Source: Saccharothrix coeruleofusca (GTDB lineage Bacteria; Actinomycetota; Actinomycetes; Mycobacteriales; Pseudonocardiaceae). Taken from it: 61,620 bases of DNA. The notes under the pieces are model-generated. The model was given only the letters and a program-made list of their open reading frames with translations. It was not told the DNA's origin and made no database searches. The stretch covers positions 524,538 through 586,157 of the forward strand of contig NZ_BMRG01000002.1 in assembly GCF_014648515.1 (NCBI RefSeq). The letters run 5' to 3'. The first letter of the stretch is position 1. Every line of letters begins with the position of its first letter. Shown here piece by piece: positions 43,628-51,628 of this stretch. Made by a program: the position numbers and the translations under genes.

Positions 43628-43634
43628 CGCCGAC

Positions 43635-43661
43635 GGCGGCCCCGAGGAGTTCGGGGCCGCC
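43635..43661. terminator. Bidirectional hairpin between the hydrolase and flavin monooxygenase genes
   Basis: GGCGGCCCCGA (43635-43645), loop GGAGT, TCGGGGCCGCC (43651-43661): a perfect 11-bp stem seven bases after one stop and five before the other. Confidence 0.85.
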
Positions 43662-43666
43662 GCGCG

Positions 43667-45154
43667 TCAGGCGGACACCCTGTCGCGGCGGGCGCGGACC
43701 AGCGCGAAGTCCGCCGCGCGGACCTTCCTGGTGCGCATCCAGTACCGCCAGGTGAAGCCCGGCCACACGGTCCGGTTGACCCCCTGGGCGTCGAGGTACC
43801 AGCTCTTGCAGCCGCCCTGGGTCCACACGCCCCGGCTCAGCTTGCGCTGCAGCTCCCGGTTGAACCGGGCCTGCACCTCCGGGCGCACGTCCAGCTCGTC
43901 GGCCCCGTGCCGGTCCATCAGCTCCAGGCACTGCCGGACGTACCGGATCTGCGACTCGATCATGAACACCACGGAGTTGTGGCCGAGGCCGGTGTTCGGG
44001 CCCAGCAGGAAGAACAGGTTGGGGAAGCCGGAGACGGTGATGCCGTAGTGGGTCTCCGCGCCCCGCTCGCGCCAGCTCCGCGCCAGGTCCCGGCCGCCCT
44101 TGCCGGTGATGTCCAGCTCGTCGAAGGAGTCGATGACGCGGAAGCCGGTGCCGTAGATGATCGCGTCGACCTCGTGCTCGACACCGGCGGCGTCCACCAC
44201 GCTGTGCTCGCGGACCTCGGCGATGCCGTCGGTGACCACCTCCACGTGCGGCTTGGTCAGCGCCGGGTAGTAGTCGTTGGACAGCAGCACCCGCTTGCAG
44301 CCCAGGGTGTAGTCGGGCGTCAGCTTGGCGCGCAGCTCCGGGTCCGGGACCTGCTCGCGCAGGTGCTTCCCGGCGAGGTGCTCGGCGCCCCGCATGATGC
44401 CGGGGTGCACCGCGAAGCCCAGCACGGAGAACTCGCGCAGCCAGTACACGAAGTCCCGGTACAGCCGCTGGGTGAACGGCAGCGCGCGGAACAGCCGCCG
44501 CTCCCACGGCGTGATCTCGCGGTCGGACTTGGGCAGCACCCACGGGGGCGTGCGCTGGAACAGCGTCAGCGCGCTCACCCGGTCGGCGATCCTCGGCACG
44601 AACTGGATCGCGCTCGCGCCCGTGCCGACCACGGCGACCCGCTTGCCGGTGAGGTCGTAGTCGTGGTCCCACCGGGCCGAGTGGAACGTCCTGCCCTTGA
44701 AGCGCTCGATCCCCGGCAGCGCCGGGACGCTGGGGACGTGCAGCGCGCCGATGCCCGAGACCAGCGCCTTGGCGGTGTAGGTGTCGCCGGTCGACGTGCT
44801 CACGTGCCAGACCTTGGCGTGCTCGTCCCACCGCGCGCCCTCGACCGCGCAGCCGAACCGGATGTGCTCGCGCAGCCGGTGCTTGTCCGCCACCCGGTGC
44901 AGGTAGTCGCGGATCTCGGACTGCCGCGCGAACGTGCGCGACCAGCCGGGGTTGAGCTCGAAGGAGTACGAGTACATGTGCGAGGGCACGTCGCAGGCGC
45001 AGCCGGGGTAGGAGTTGTCCCGCCAGGTGCCGCCCAGGTCGTCCGCCTTCTCCAGCACCGCGAAGTCGCGCCGCCCGGCGCGCTTGAGCTCGATGGCCAT
45101 GCCCAGGCCCGCGAAGCCCGTGCCCACCACCAGGACCTCGACCTCTCGGCGCAT
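43667..45154 (-). CDS. Baeyer-Villiger-type flavin monooxygenase
   Basis: A 495-residue FAD- and NADPH-dependent oxygenase. Motifs: FAD Rossmann VLVVGTGFAGLGMAIELKRAG at the start; the Baeyer-Villiger fingerprint FKGRTFHSARWDHD (FxGxxxHxxxW) near 150; NADPH Rossmann VAVVGTGASAIQFVP near 175; and a C-terminal 'IIYGTGF'. It should insert oxygen next to a carbonyl in an unknown ketone. ATG 45154 follows GGGAGGAAG, so the longer ORF start is rejected. It is divergent from a TetR gene, with a repeated operator between, a classical inducible pair. Confidence 0.92.
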   Translation of the reverse strand: MRREVEVLVVGTGFAGLGMAIELKRAGRRDFAVLEKADDLGGTWRDNSYPGCACDVPSHMYSYSFELNPGWSRTFARQSEIRDYLHRVADKHRLREHIRFGCAVEGARWDEHAKVWHVSTSTGDTYTAKALVSGIGALHVPSVPALPGIERFKGRTFHSARWDHDYDLTGKRVAVVGTGASAIQFVPRIADRVSALTLFQRTPPWVLPKSDREITPWERRLFRALPFTQRLYRDFVYWLREFSVLGFAVHPGIMRGAEHLAGKHLREQVPDPELRAKLTPDYTLGCKRVLLSNDYYPALTKPHVEVVTDGIAEVREHSVVDAAGVEHEVDAIIYGTGFRVIDSFDELDITGKGGRDLARSWRERGAETHYGITVSGFPNLFFLLGPNTGLGHNSVVFMIESQIRYVRQCLELMDRHGADELDVRPEVQARFNRELQRKLSRGVWTQGGCKSWYLDAQGVNRTVWPGFTWRYWMRTRKVRAADFALVRARRDRVSA

Positions 45155-45183
45155 CGCTTCCTCCCGGTCCGGCTGCATACCGA

Positions 45184-45218
45184 CGAGTAGGTTACTCGAA
45201 GTAAGTTACTCGCGGTAG
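45184..45218. promoter_or_regulatory. Operator between the monooxygenase and its TetR regulator
   Basis: CGAGTAGGTTACTCGAAGTA then AGTTACTCGCGG contains two direct GTTACTCG copies (45191-45198, 45204-45211) and the palindrome TTACTCGAAGTAA. It sits in the 76-bp divergent region. Confidence 0.75.
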
Positions 45219-45230
45219 TACCCTCTCGCC

Positions 45231-45848
45231 GTGACCACCCCGCAGCCGCGCAGGCGGATGCCCAAGGCGCAGCGCAAGGCCCAGATGCTCGACGTGGCCG
45301 AGCGGGTCTTCGCCGAGCGCGGCTACCTGGCCGCGTCCATGGACGAGATCGCCGAGCGGGTGGGCGTGTCCAAGCCGATGCTCTACGAGTACTTCGGCTC
45401 GAAGGAGGGCCTGCTCATCGGGTGCGTCCACCGCGCCCGCGCCGAACTGCTGGACCGGACGCAGCGGGCCGTCGCGGGCGGGGGCACCCCCGAGGAGGTG
45501 CTGCGCCGCGGCCTGCTGGCGTTCTTCGAGTTCATCGCCGAGCACAAGCGGTCGTGGACGATGCTGCGGCAGGAGGCGGCGGTGACCGTGCCCGGCGCGG
45601 TGGCGGAGGTCGAGTCCATCCGCACGCAGCAGACCGACCTGATCGCCGCGGTGCTGTCCGGGTTCGCGCGGGGGATCGACCCGCTGGAGGCCGAGGTGTT
45701 CGCCGAGGTCGTGGTCGGCGCGACCGAGCGGCTGGCGCTGTGGTGCGAGCGCAGGCCCGAGGTGGGGCCCGCGCTGGCCACCGACTACGCCATGGGCGTG
45801 GTCTGGCGCGGCATCGCGCGGCGGCTCGACGCGGACGCCCCCGGCTGA
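45231..45848 (+). CDS. TetR family regulator of the flavin monooxygenase
   Basis: A 205-residue repressor; helix-turn-helix at 15-60 ('MLDVAERVFAERGYLAASMD', VGVSKPMLYEYFGSKEGLL), then a helical ligand domain. It is 76 bp from and divergent to the monooxygenase, and the shared GTTACTCG operator suggests it represses that gene and itself until a substrate-like ligand binds. GTG 45231 is the first start; TAGTAC eight bases upstream would allow a leaderless transcript. Confidence 0.9.
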   Translation: MTTPQPRRRMPKAQRKAQMLDVAERVFAERGYLAASMDEIAERVGVSKPMLYEYFGSKEGLLIGCVHRARAELLDRTQRAVAGGGTPEEVLRRGLLAFFEFIAEHKRSWTMLRQEAAVTVPGAVAEVESIRTQQTDLIAAVLSGFARGIDPLEAEVFAEVVVGATERLALWCERRPEVGPALATDYAMGVVWRGIARRLDADAPG

Positions 45849-45873
45849 CCGGCCGCCCGCTCAGCCCTCCCGC

Positions 45874-46836
45874 TCAGCCCCGCAGCGCGTCGAGCAGCAT
45901 CGGCATCGACTGGCGCAGCGCGCGGTCCCAGTACTCCCACACGTGCGTGCCCGGCCCGTACAGGTCGGCGGTGACCGGGATGCCCAGCTCACCCAACCGC
46001 GCGACCACCGCCGCGCTCTGCCTGCCCAGCAGCTCCTCCAGCCAGTCGGGCTGCTTGCCCTCGACGTCCAGCGGGCCGGGCGCGCCGTTGCCCGAGGAGA
46101 TGTACAGCGGCGTGCCGCGCAGCCGTTCGGCCAGGTCGTAGGGGTTGTGCGCGCTCCAGTCCTGCCACAGCGCGTTCGGGTCCAGCCCGGCCTGGGTGAC
46201 GATCTGCGCCACCAGGTCGCGGGACTGCTGCGACATGGTGGTGTGCAGCACGCCGCTGTAGGAGGCGGCGGCGCGGAAGAAACCGGGGTGGCGGGCGGTG
46301 TAGGACAGCGCCCCGAACCCGCCCATGGAGAACCCGGCCACGGCGCGGGTCCGGCTCGCCCGGTAGTCGCGCTCCAGCACCGCGGGCAGCTCGGTGAGGT
46401 GGAAGGTCTCCCAGCCCGGCCCGGAGCGCCAGTCGGAGTAGAAGCCCGCCGGACCGCCGTCGGGCATCACCACCAGCACGTCCTCCTCGGCGGTCAGCTC
46501 GGCCACGGACGAGGAGCCGGTCCACGACAGGTGGCTGCCGCAGCAGCCGGTCAGCAGGTACAGCACCGGCCAGGTGCGGTCCGGCTGCTCGTGCCAGCGG
46601 CGCGGCAGCAGCAGCCGGACCTCGGCGTCGCGCCCCAGCGCGGCCGAGGGGACGGTGATGTCGACCTGCCGCTCCCCCACCACCGACGAGGACGACGTCG
46701 AGGCGGTGGCGGACGTGGTCACCGGGGCGGCCCCCGGCGCGGGCGAGGAGCACGCGGCCACCAGGAGCGCGGTCAGGGCGATGAGCGTCTTGCGCGGCAC
46801 GCGCCGAGGATGCCGCACCCGCCGCGGAACCCGCAC
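45874..46836 (-). CDS. Secreted esterase lipoprotein (esterase D / antigen 85-like alpha/beta hydrolase)
   Basis: About 308-320 residues. The signal peptide ends in LLVAAC, a lipobox. The alpha/beta hydrolase domain has 'WPVLYLLTGCCGSHLSW', nucleophile Ser in AGFSMGGFGALSY, and C-terminal His in GPGTHVWEYWDRALRQ. This layout is shared with secreted esterases and mycolyltransferase-like antigen 85 proteins. The start is unclear: GTG 46836, 46818 or 46800. The last gives the most typical signal peptide (VPRKTLIALTALLVAAC). The acyl substrate cannot be read. Confidence 0.85.
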   Translation of the reverse strand: MRVPRRVRHPRRVPRKTLIALTALLVAACSSPAPGAAPVTTSATASTSSSSVVGERQVDITVPSAALGRDAEVRLLLPRRWHEQPDRTWPVLYLLTGCCGSHLSWTGSSSVAELTAEEDVLVVMPDGGPAGFYSDWRSGPGWETFHLTELPAVLERDYRASRTRAVAGFSMGGFGALSYTARHPGFFRAAASYSGVLHTTMSQQSRDLVAQIVTQAGLDPNALWQDWSAHNPYDLAERLRGTPLYISSGNGAPGPLDVEGKQPDWLEELLGRQSAAVVARLGELGIPVTADLYGPGTHVWEYWDRALRQSMPMLLDALRG

Positions 46837-47032
46837 GGGGCGCCGCGAAGGTCACGAACCGAACGCGGCCAGGTCGATTCCACGTAGCGGGCGTTCAACC
46901 CGGCGGCCCGCGAGCGATAACCCCTGTGTGAGCGTCGCGTCGATCCGAGCACCCCTCATGAGCAGGTGTTCCGCCGTCGATCGCGATCATGCACGCCTAG
47001 GATGTCCGGCCAACGGCGACGGGAGCGCAGGC

Positions 47033-47647
47033 ATGGCTACACCGGTGTACAGCGGGGGCGCGAGAGCTCCGCAGCGAGGCAGACCCAGGGACGCGAGCCG
47101 GGACGACGCCCTGCGCCAGGCGGCGCTGGAGGTGATGGCCGAGGTCGGCTACCGCGCGCTGACCATGGACGCGGTGGCCTCGCGGGCGCGGGCGGGCAAG
47201 GCGACGATCTACCGGCGCTGGGAGTCCAAGCTCGACCTGGTCATCGACACCTGCACCCAGCTCGCCTCGCAGAACCTGCCCGAGCCCGACACCGGGTCGC
47301 TGGCGGGCGACCTGCGCGAGTTCCTCAGCTCGCTGGCCGCGTTCCTGTCCGGCCCCGTCGGCAAGGCGGCGCAGGCGCTGGTCGGTGAGCTGCCGCACGA
47401 GCCGGAGCTGGCCACCGCGTTCCGCGAGACCTTCCTGATCGCCCAGCGGGACGTGCTGCGCCGCATCCTGGAGCGCGCCGACCACCGCGGCGAGCTGCGC
47501 CCGGAGGCCCCGCGCGGCCTGGCCGTGGAACTGGCGGGCGCGGCGCTGATCTACCGGCTGATGCTCACCGGCGACCCACTGGACGTGGCGTTCGTCGAAC
47601 GGGTGGTGGACCAGGTGCTACTGCCCCTCGTGGCCGGGGGGCAGTAG
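47033..47647 (+). CDS. TetR family regulator
   Basis: A 204-residue regulator with helix-turn-helix at about 25-70 (ALRQAALEVMAEVGYRALTMD, ARAGKATIYRRWESKLDLV) and a C-terminal TetR_C domain with 'RGLAVELAGAALIYRLMLTG'. ATG 47033 has GGGAGCG upstream. Upstream DNA (46837-47032) holds no obvious divergent target, so what it controls is unknown. Confidence 0.88.
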   Translation: MATPVYSGGARAPQRGRPRDASRDDALRQAALEVMAEVGYRALTMDAVASRARAGKATIYRRWESKLDLVIDTCTQLASQNLPEPDTGSLAGDLREFLSSLAAFLSGPVGKAAQALVGELPHEPELATAFRETFLIAQRDVLRRILERADHRGELRPEAPRGLAVELAGAALIYRLMLTGDPLDVAFVERVVDQVLLPLVAGGQ

Positions 47648-47655
47648 CACTCCGC

Positions 47656-47877
47656 TCAGCGGAACAGCTTGCGCAGCAGCGCGAACCCCAGGATCACGGC
47701 CACCGCGATCAGCGAGTACCGGATCTTGGGTTCGTCGAGCTTCGCGCGCACGCTGGCCTTGCCGGACTCCACGAAGCGCTGGGGGTTGGCCCTGGTGCCC
47801 AGTTCGTCCAGCGTCGCGGCCAGCGCGTCGCGAGCCTGCTCGATCTCGCGCTGGATGGTGTCGGGGTCGCGAGCCAC
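47656..47877 (-). CDS. DUF3618 small membrane protein
   Basis: A 73-residue protein. An amphipathic N-terminal helix (DTIQREIEQARDALAATLDELGTRANP) is the DUF3618 signature, followed by a single C-terminal transmembrane helix (YSLIAVAVILGFALLRKLF). The strong RBS AGGAGGAG precedes GTG 47877. It is common in actinomycetes, of unknown role, and converges with the TetR gene at eight bases. Confidence 0.88.
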   Translation of the reverse strand: MARDPDTIQREIEQARDALAATLDELGTRANPQRFVESGKASVRAKLDEPKIRYSLIAVAVILGFALLRKLFR

Positions 47878-48018
47878 ATCTCCTCCTAGCAGCGGTCAGG
47901 GCCACCAAGGTAGTCGGCCACCGCCGCGCGCGGTGATCGGCGTGGCCTTCCGGCGGTCCGGGGAGGGTGGTGTCCCACGGGACCACCCTCCCCGCCGGGC
48001 CGATAGGGTTGGCACCAC

Positions 48019-48092
48019 GGGGTCGTAGCCCAATTGGCAGAGGCACACGGTTTAGGTCCGTGCCAGTGAGAGTTCGAGTCTCTCCGGCCCCA
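48019..48092 (+). tRNA. tRNA-Leu (anticodon TAG), class I shape
   Basis: The acceptor GGGGTCG (48019-48025) pairs with CGGCCCC (48085-48091), with discriminator A. The anticodon arm is CACGG-TTTAGGT-CCGTG with TAG at 48053-48055. The T arm is GAGAG-TTCGAGT-CTCTC. The variable region is only CCAGT (five bases), although bacterial tRNA-Leu normally has a long variable arm. CCA is not encoded. The gene is well formed, so decay is unlikely; the identity rests on the anticodon. Confidence 0.85.
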
Positions 48093-48128
48093 CTCCCCCA
48101 CCAGGTCCGCCGGTCCACGCGGCACGGA

Positions 48129-48743
48129 TCAGGCGCGCGGTCCTGGGCCGCTGAAGACGCGGTCGAGCTGCCGGTCGAGCAGGGCCACCGCCCGCTCGGG
48201 CGCCCGCTGTCCGAGCAGGACGCCGGTCTGCAGTCCCTCCGCGCCCGCTACCAGGAACGCGGCCTCCGCAGGCGCGTCGACCGACTCGGGCACCTCGCCC
48301 AGCCGCTGCCCGCGGACGATCAGGCCAGCGACCAGGTTCTCCAGGGCAGGCGGCGAGTTCCTGGCCACCGCGGCGAGCGCGGGTTCGACCAGGAAGCGGA
48401 CGAAGTACGCCGCGTGCACCACGTGCCTGTTGCGCCGCTCCTCGTCCAGCGGCAGCAGCTCCAGCAACACGCCGCGCACGAGGGCGCGTGCGCTGGGCTC
48501 CTCCCCCAACGCCTCCAGGCGCTCCCGCGCCCGCCGCTCGGCGTCGGTGTTGAGCAGCTCCAGCGCGCCGAGCAGCAACTGGTCGCGGGTGCCGAAGTAG
48601 TACTGGAGCAGCCGGGCCGACACCTCGGCCTCGGCGGCGACCTGGCGCAGGGTGACGCCCTCCAGCCCGCCTCGGGCGGCCAGCCGCCAGACCGCCTGCG
48701 CGATCTGCCGCCTGCGCAGCTCGTGGTCCACCTGTCGAGGCAC
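48129..48743 (-). CDS. TetR family regulator
   Basis: A 204-residue regulator; helix-turn-helix at 10-55 (RRRQIAQAVWRLAARGGLEG, VSARLLQYYFGTRDQLLLGAL), BetI-like ligand domain after. GTG 48743 has GGAGGG upstream. It is divergent from a small membrane protein gene at 48824, with two perfect-dyad operators in between, so it very likely represses that gene and itself. Confidence 0.9.
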   Translation of the reverse strand: MPRQVDHELRRRQIAQAVWRLAARGGLEGVTLRQVAAEAEVSARLLQYYFGTRDQLLLGALELLNTDAERRARERLEALGEEPSARALVRGVLLELLPLDEERRNRHVVHAAYFVRFLVEPALAAVARNSPPALENLVAGLIVRGQRLGEVPESVDAPAEAAFLVAGAEGLQTGVLLGQRAPERAVALLDRQLDRVFSGPGPRA

Positions 48744-48766
48744 GTCGCCCTCCGCTCAGCACGCTG

Positions 48767-48808
48767 TGGTGCGACCGTACCAAGACCTGTTATGGTGCGG
48801 TCGAACCA
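48767..48808. promoter_or_regulatory. Two TetR operators TGGTNCGNNCGNACCA
   Basis: TGGTGCGACCGTACCA (48767-48782) and TGGTGCGGTCGAACCA (48793-48808) are both dyads of the form TGGTNCG-NN-CGNACCA, 26 bp apart centre to centre, in the 80-bp gap between the regulator and the membrane protein. Confidence 0.85.
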
Positions 48809-48823
48809 CAAAAAGGAGGGGCG

Positions 48824-49045
48824 ATGAAGAGCACAGCGGTCCTGGTCCTGGGCATGGTCCTGCTGGCGTTGGGGGCGCAGGGGGCGATACGCCTGCTGGT
48901 GGACCACGCCAACGCCGGCCTCCTCGGCTGGGTGCCCGGCGGGTTCGCGGTCCAGTTGTCCTGCTACCTGGTGGTCACCGCGGCCGGGGTGGCGCTCGCC
49001 GTCCGGGGCAAGTCCGCCGAGTCGCGGGCAAGCTCGGGGAGGTGA
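48824..49045 (+). CDS. Small two-helix membrane protein under TetR control
   Basis: A 73-residue protein with two hydrophobic helices (TAVLVLGMVLLALGAQGAIRLLV and GFAVQLSCYLVVTAAGVALAV) and a polar tail. Not recognised. ATG 48824 has AAAGGAGGGG. The TGGTNCGNNCGNACCA operators directly upstream imply induction by the ligand of the divergent TetR. Small efflux or accessory membrane proteins are often controlled this way, but no motif supports transport. Confidence 0.75.
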   Translation: MKSTAVLVLGMVLLALGAQGAIRLLVDHANAGLLGWVPGGFAVQLSCYLVVTAAGVALAVRGKSAESRASSGR

Positions 49046-49239
49046 CGGCAACGGCGGGGACGGGTGCCCGAAACCCGTTGGCAGGGCACGTGATCGCTGC
49101 TGCTTTTCCGGAGGCCGTGCGAGAGGACGAGGAGGTGGTACCCGTGAACACGTCGACATGGGTGCTCCCCTCCGGGGTCACGGTCGGGCGATAGGCCGTC
49201 CGGGAGCGCCGTTCGCGAGCACTCGCGAAAGGCACGACC

Positions 49240-49561
49240 GTGCGATTCAGCTCGGAACAGCGCCTCGACGACGGTGTCGTCGAGCGCGGATTCACCCTCG
49301 GCGAGATCCCCGGCCGCCCTGCTGTTCGCCGGGAGCTACGTGCCCCGCGCCGTGGTCGAGCAGGCCCGGCAAGTCACCACCCCGCTGCTGGTCCTGCTGC
49401 AGTGGGACGACGAGGGCAACGATCGGCGACTGGCCCTGGACGTGTTCGACGCCTTCGGCTCCGCGGAGAAGACGCTGCACGCCAACACGGGCGGGCACAC
49501 CGGCGTCCCGCGCTTCGAGGGTGACAGCGGGACCCGGTTCTTCAACCGGCACCTGAGGTGA
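49240..49561 (+). pseudogene. Alpha/beta hydrolase remnant with internal deletion and frameshift
   Basis: From GTG 49240 the first frame reads RFSSEQRLDDGVVERGFTLG, a typical start of an actinobacterial alpha/beta hydrolase. After about 25 codons it jumps to another frame, which carries ALLFAGSYVPRAVVEQARQV, TTPLLVLLQWDDEGNDRRLA and ANTGGHTGVPRFE to the stop at 49561. The nucleophile region (GxSxG) and roughly half the expected protein are missing, so the enzyme is lost. The junction is near 49315. Confidence 0.75.
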
Positions 49562-49571
49562 GCGGCCGGGG

Positions 49572-50027
49572 CTAGGCGTCGAACAGGCGGTAGGGGCCGG
49601 AGCGCTTGCCGCCGAGCTGGTCGCCGGGGTTGACCAGCCCGCACTGCTCGAAGGACAGGCAGCCGCAGCCGATGCACTCGGTGAACCGGTCCCGCATGTT
49701 CTCCAACCGCTTGATGCGGGCGTTGAGCTCGGCGCTCCAGCACTCGGACGCCCTGGCCCAGAACTCGCGGGTGGGCGCTTGGCCCTCGGGCAGCTTGGCG
49801 AGGGCGTCGCCGATCACCGACAGCGGGATGCCCAGGTGGTGCGAGGCGCGGATGAAGGCCACCTGCCGGAGCACCTCCCGGCGGTAGCGGCGCTGGTTGC
49901 CCGCGGTGCGCCTGCTGCGGATGAGCCCCTTGCGCTCGTAGAAGCGCAGGGCCGAAGCGGGGACGCCGCTGCGCTCGGACAGCTCGCCGATGGTGATCTC
50001 GGTGGCCTGCGCGGGCACCGGTGCCAT
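49572..50027 (-). CDS. soxR: Redox-sensing MerR-family regulator SoxR
   Basis: A 151-residue regulator. The MerR helix-turn-helix is at 8-60 (ITIGELSERSGVPASALRFYE), then the dimer helix and the [2Fe-2S] cluster motif CIGCGCLSFEQC near 120-131. In actinomycetes SoxR senses redox-active secondary metabolites rather than driving a SoxS. ATG 50027 has GGGAG eight bases upstream. It is divergent from the fusion gene at 50113, and a perfect ACTTGAAC-CCTT-GTTCAAGT site lies between. Confidence 0.96.
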   Translation of the reverse strand: MAPVPAQATEITIGELSERSGVPASALRFYERKGLIRSRRTAGNQRRYRREVLRQVAFIRASHHLGIPLSVIGDALAKLPEGQAPTREFWARASECWSAELNARIKRLENMRDRFTECIGCGCLSFEQCGLVNPGDQLGGKRSGPYRLFDA

Positions 50028-50045
50028 GTGGATCACTCCCAGTTG

Positions 50046-50065
50046 ACTTGAACCCTTGTTCAAGT
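50046..50065 (+). promoter_or_regulatory. SoxR box
   Basis: ACTTGAAC (50046-50053), CCTT, GTTCAAGT (50058-50065): a perfect dyad in the soxR / oxidoreductase gap. TTGACT overlaps the left arm, as in MerR-type promoters. Confidence 0.88.
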
Positions 50066-50112
50066 TTGACGCTCTTGGTGTCGGAGCGGTGATCGAGTTC
50101 GAGGGAGAACCC

Positions 50113-51579
50113 ATGTCCGCAAGTCAGTGGCCCGACATCACCCGCCCCGACGTCGGCACCGCCCTGGTCGCGGAAACCCCCGCCGGGGCGGCGGAGGTGT
50201 TCGCCGCGCTGGAGCGCGCCCCGTGGCCGGACGGGCTGCTCTCGGTCAACGCGTTCGTCGGCGCCGAGGACGCGACGGCGCTGACCTACACCCAGTGGGC
50301 GGCCGGGGCGGCCGACCCCGCGTTCTTCGAGCGGCTCACCGGCACCGAACCGGTCGAGTACCGGCTCTACCGCAGCACCGGCAGGCAGGTCCCGGCGGCT
50401 CCCGGCTGCGCCGTCGTCGTCAGCGTCGAGTTCGACGGACCCGACGAGCAGCGGCAGCGGCGCTGGGTCGACACCGTCTTCGACGCCCTGACCAGCGAGG
50501 CCGCACCGCCTGCCGGCCTGATCTCGGCCAACTTCCACCTGAGCACCGACGGCACCCGGTTGATCAACTACGCCGAGTGGACCGACGCGCGGGCCCACCG
50601 CGACGCCATGGCCAAGTCCGGCCAGGGCACCGTGGGGTCCGCGCCGCAGTGGCGGCGGGTCCTGGACTTCCCGGTGCGTCGCCGGGAGTTCCGGCGGTAC
50701 CACCTGCTGCGCGGCCTCTCCGCCCCGTCCCGACCCCAGGTCCTGGTGACCGGTGCGACCGGCGCGGTCGGCGGGCAGGTGGTCGCGCAGCTGCGCGCTT
50801 CGGGGACGCCGGTACGGGCCCTGGTCCGCGACCCCGGTTCCGCCGCACTGCCGGACGGCGTCGACGTCCGGCGCGGCGACCTCCTCGCACCGGAGACGGT
50901 GGCCGCCGCCGCGGAGGGCGCGGACGTCGCCTTCCTGATGTGGCCCTTCCCCACCACCGACGTGGTCCCCGCGGTGCTGGACGCCCTCGCCCGCCACGTC
51001 CGCCGAGTCGTCTTCCTGTCCTCCGGGGCCGTCCGCGACGACCTGGAGGAGCAGGAGAACGCGATCGGCGCGTGGCACGCGGAGGTGGAGCGGGCGATCG
51101 AGCGGTCCGGGCTGGAGTGGACGTTCCTGAGGCCGCACGCCTTCGCCACCAACACCCTCGCCTGGGCGCCGCAGATCCGCGACGGCGACGTGGTGCGCGG
51201 CGTCTACGGGGCAGCCGCCATGCCCCTGCTGCACGAGGCGGACATCGCGGCCGTGGCGGTGCGCGCCCTGGTCGAGGGTGGTCACGTCGGCAAGCGGTAC
51301 GTGCTCACCGGCCCGGAGGCGCTGACGCAGGCCGAGCAGGTGCGCGTCATCGGCGAGGCGATCGGCCGCCCGCTGCGCTGGGAGGAGATCACGCCGGAAG
51401 CGGCGCGGCAGCGGATGCTCGACCAGTGGCCTGCGGCGGTGGTCGACGTCATGCTCGGCGCGCAGGCCCGACTGGTGGCCGAACCGGGTCCGCGCACGTC
51501 CACGGTGGAGGAGGTCACCGGGGTGCCCGCGCGCACCTTCCGCGAGTGGGCCACCGACCACGCGGCGGACTTCCGCTGA
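50113..51579 (+). CDS. Fusion of two ABM-like domains and an NmrA/SDR-type NAD(P)-binding domain
   Basis: A 488-residue protein. Residues 1-110 and about 110-200 look like tandem dimeric alpha-beta barrel (antibiotic biosynthesis monooxygenase, ABM) domains: 'FVGAEDATALTYTQWAAGAA' and NFHLSTDGTRLINYAEWTDA are parallel. Residues 210-488 are an NmrA-like Rossmann domain (VLVTGATGAVGGQVVAQL, 'VRALVRDPGS', 'VVFLSSGAVRDD'). ABM proteins oxidise quinones; NmrA-like proteins bind or reduce with NAD(P)H. Under SoxR control this suggests detoxification or modification of redox-active quinones. ATG 50113 has a GAGGGAGAA RBS. Confidence 0.85.
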   Translation: MSASQWPDITRPDVGTALVAETPAGAAEVFAALERAPWPDGLLSVNAFVGAEDATALTYTQWAAGAADPAFFERLTGTEPVEYRLYRSTGRQVPAAPGCAVVVSVEFDGPDEQRQRRWVDTVFDALTSEAAPPAGLISANFHLSTDGTRLINYAEWTDARAHRDAMAKSGQGTVGSAPQWRRVLDFPVRRREFRRYHLLRGLSAPSRPQVLVTGATGAVGGQVVAQLRASGTPVRALVRDPGSAALPDGVDVRRGDLLAPETVAAAAEGADVAFLMWPFPTTDVVPAVLDALARHVRRVVFLSSGAVRDDLEEQENAIGAWHAEVERAIERSGLEWTFLRPHAFATNTLAWAPQIRDGDVVRGVYGAAAMPLLHEADIAAVAVRALVEGGHVGKRYVLTGPEALTQAEQVRVIGEAIGRPLRWEEITPEAARQRMLDQWPAAVVDVMLGAQARLVAEPGPRTSTVEEVTGVPARTFREWATDHAADFR

Positions 51580-51587
51580 GATCGCCC

Positions 51588-51622
51588 CACCGGGCGGCCC
51601 GCCACGAGCGGGCCGCCCGGTG
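51588..51622. terminator. Bidirectional terminator between the fusion gene and the PIN-like pseudogene
   Basis: CACCGGGCGGCCCGC (51588-51602), loop CACGA, GCGGGCCGCCCGGTG (51608-51622): a perfect 15-bp stem. Confidence 0.9.
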
Positions 51623-51628
51623 CGCGGG

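Noticed and set aside
48652-49194. Plus-strand frame ending VNTSTWVLPSGVTVGR
   Set aside because: The larger part overlaps the TetR gene and the small membrane protein in another frame; the 16-codon tail with its own GTG is too short to support.
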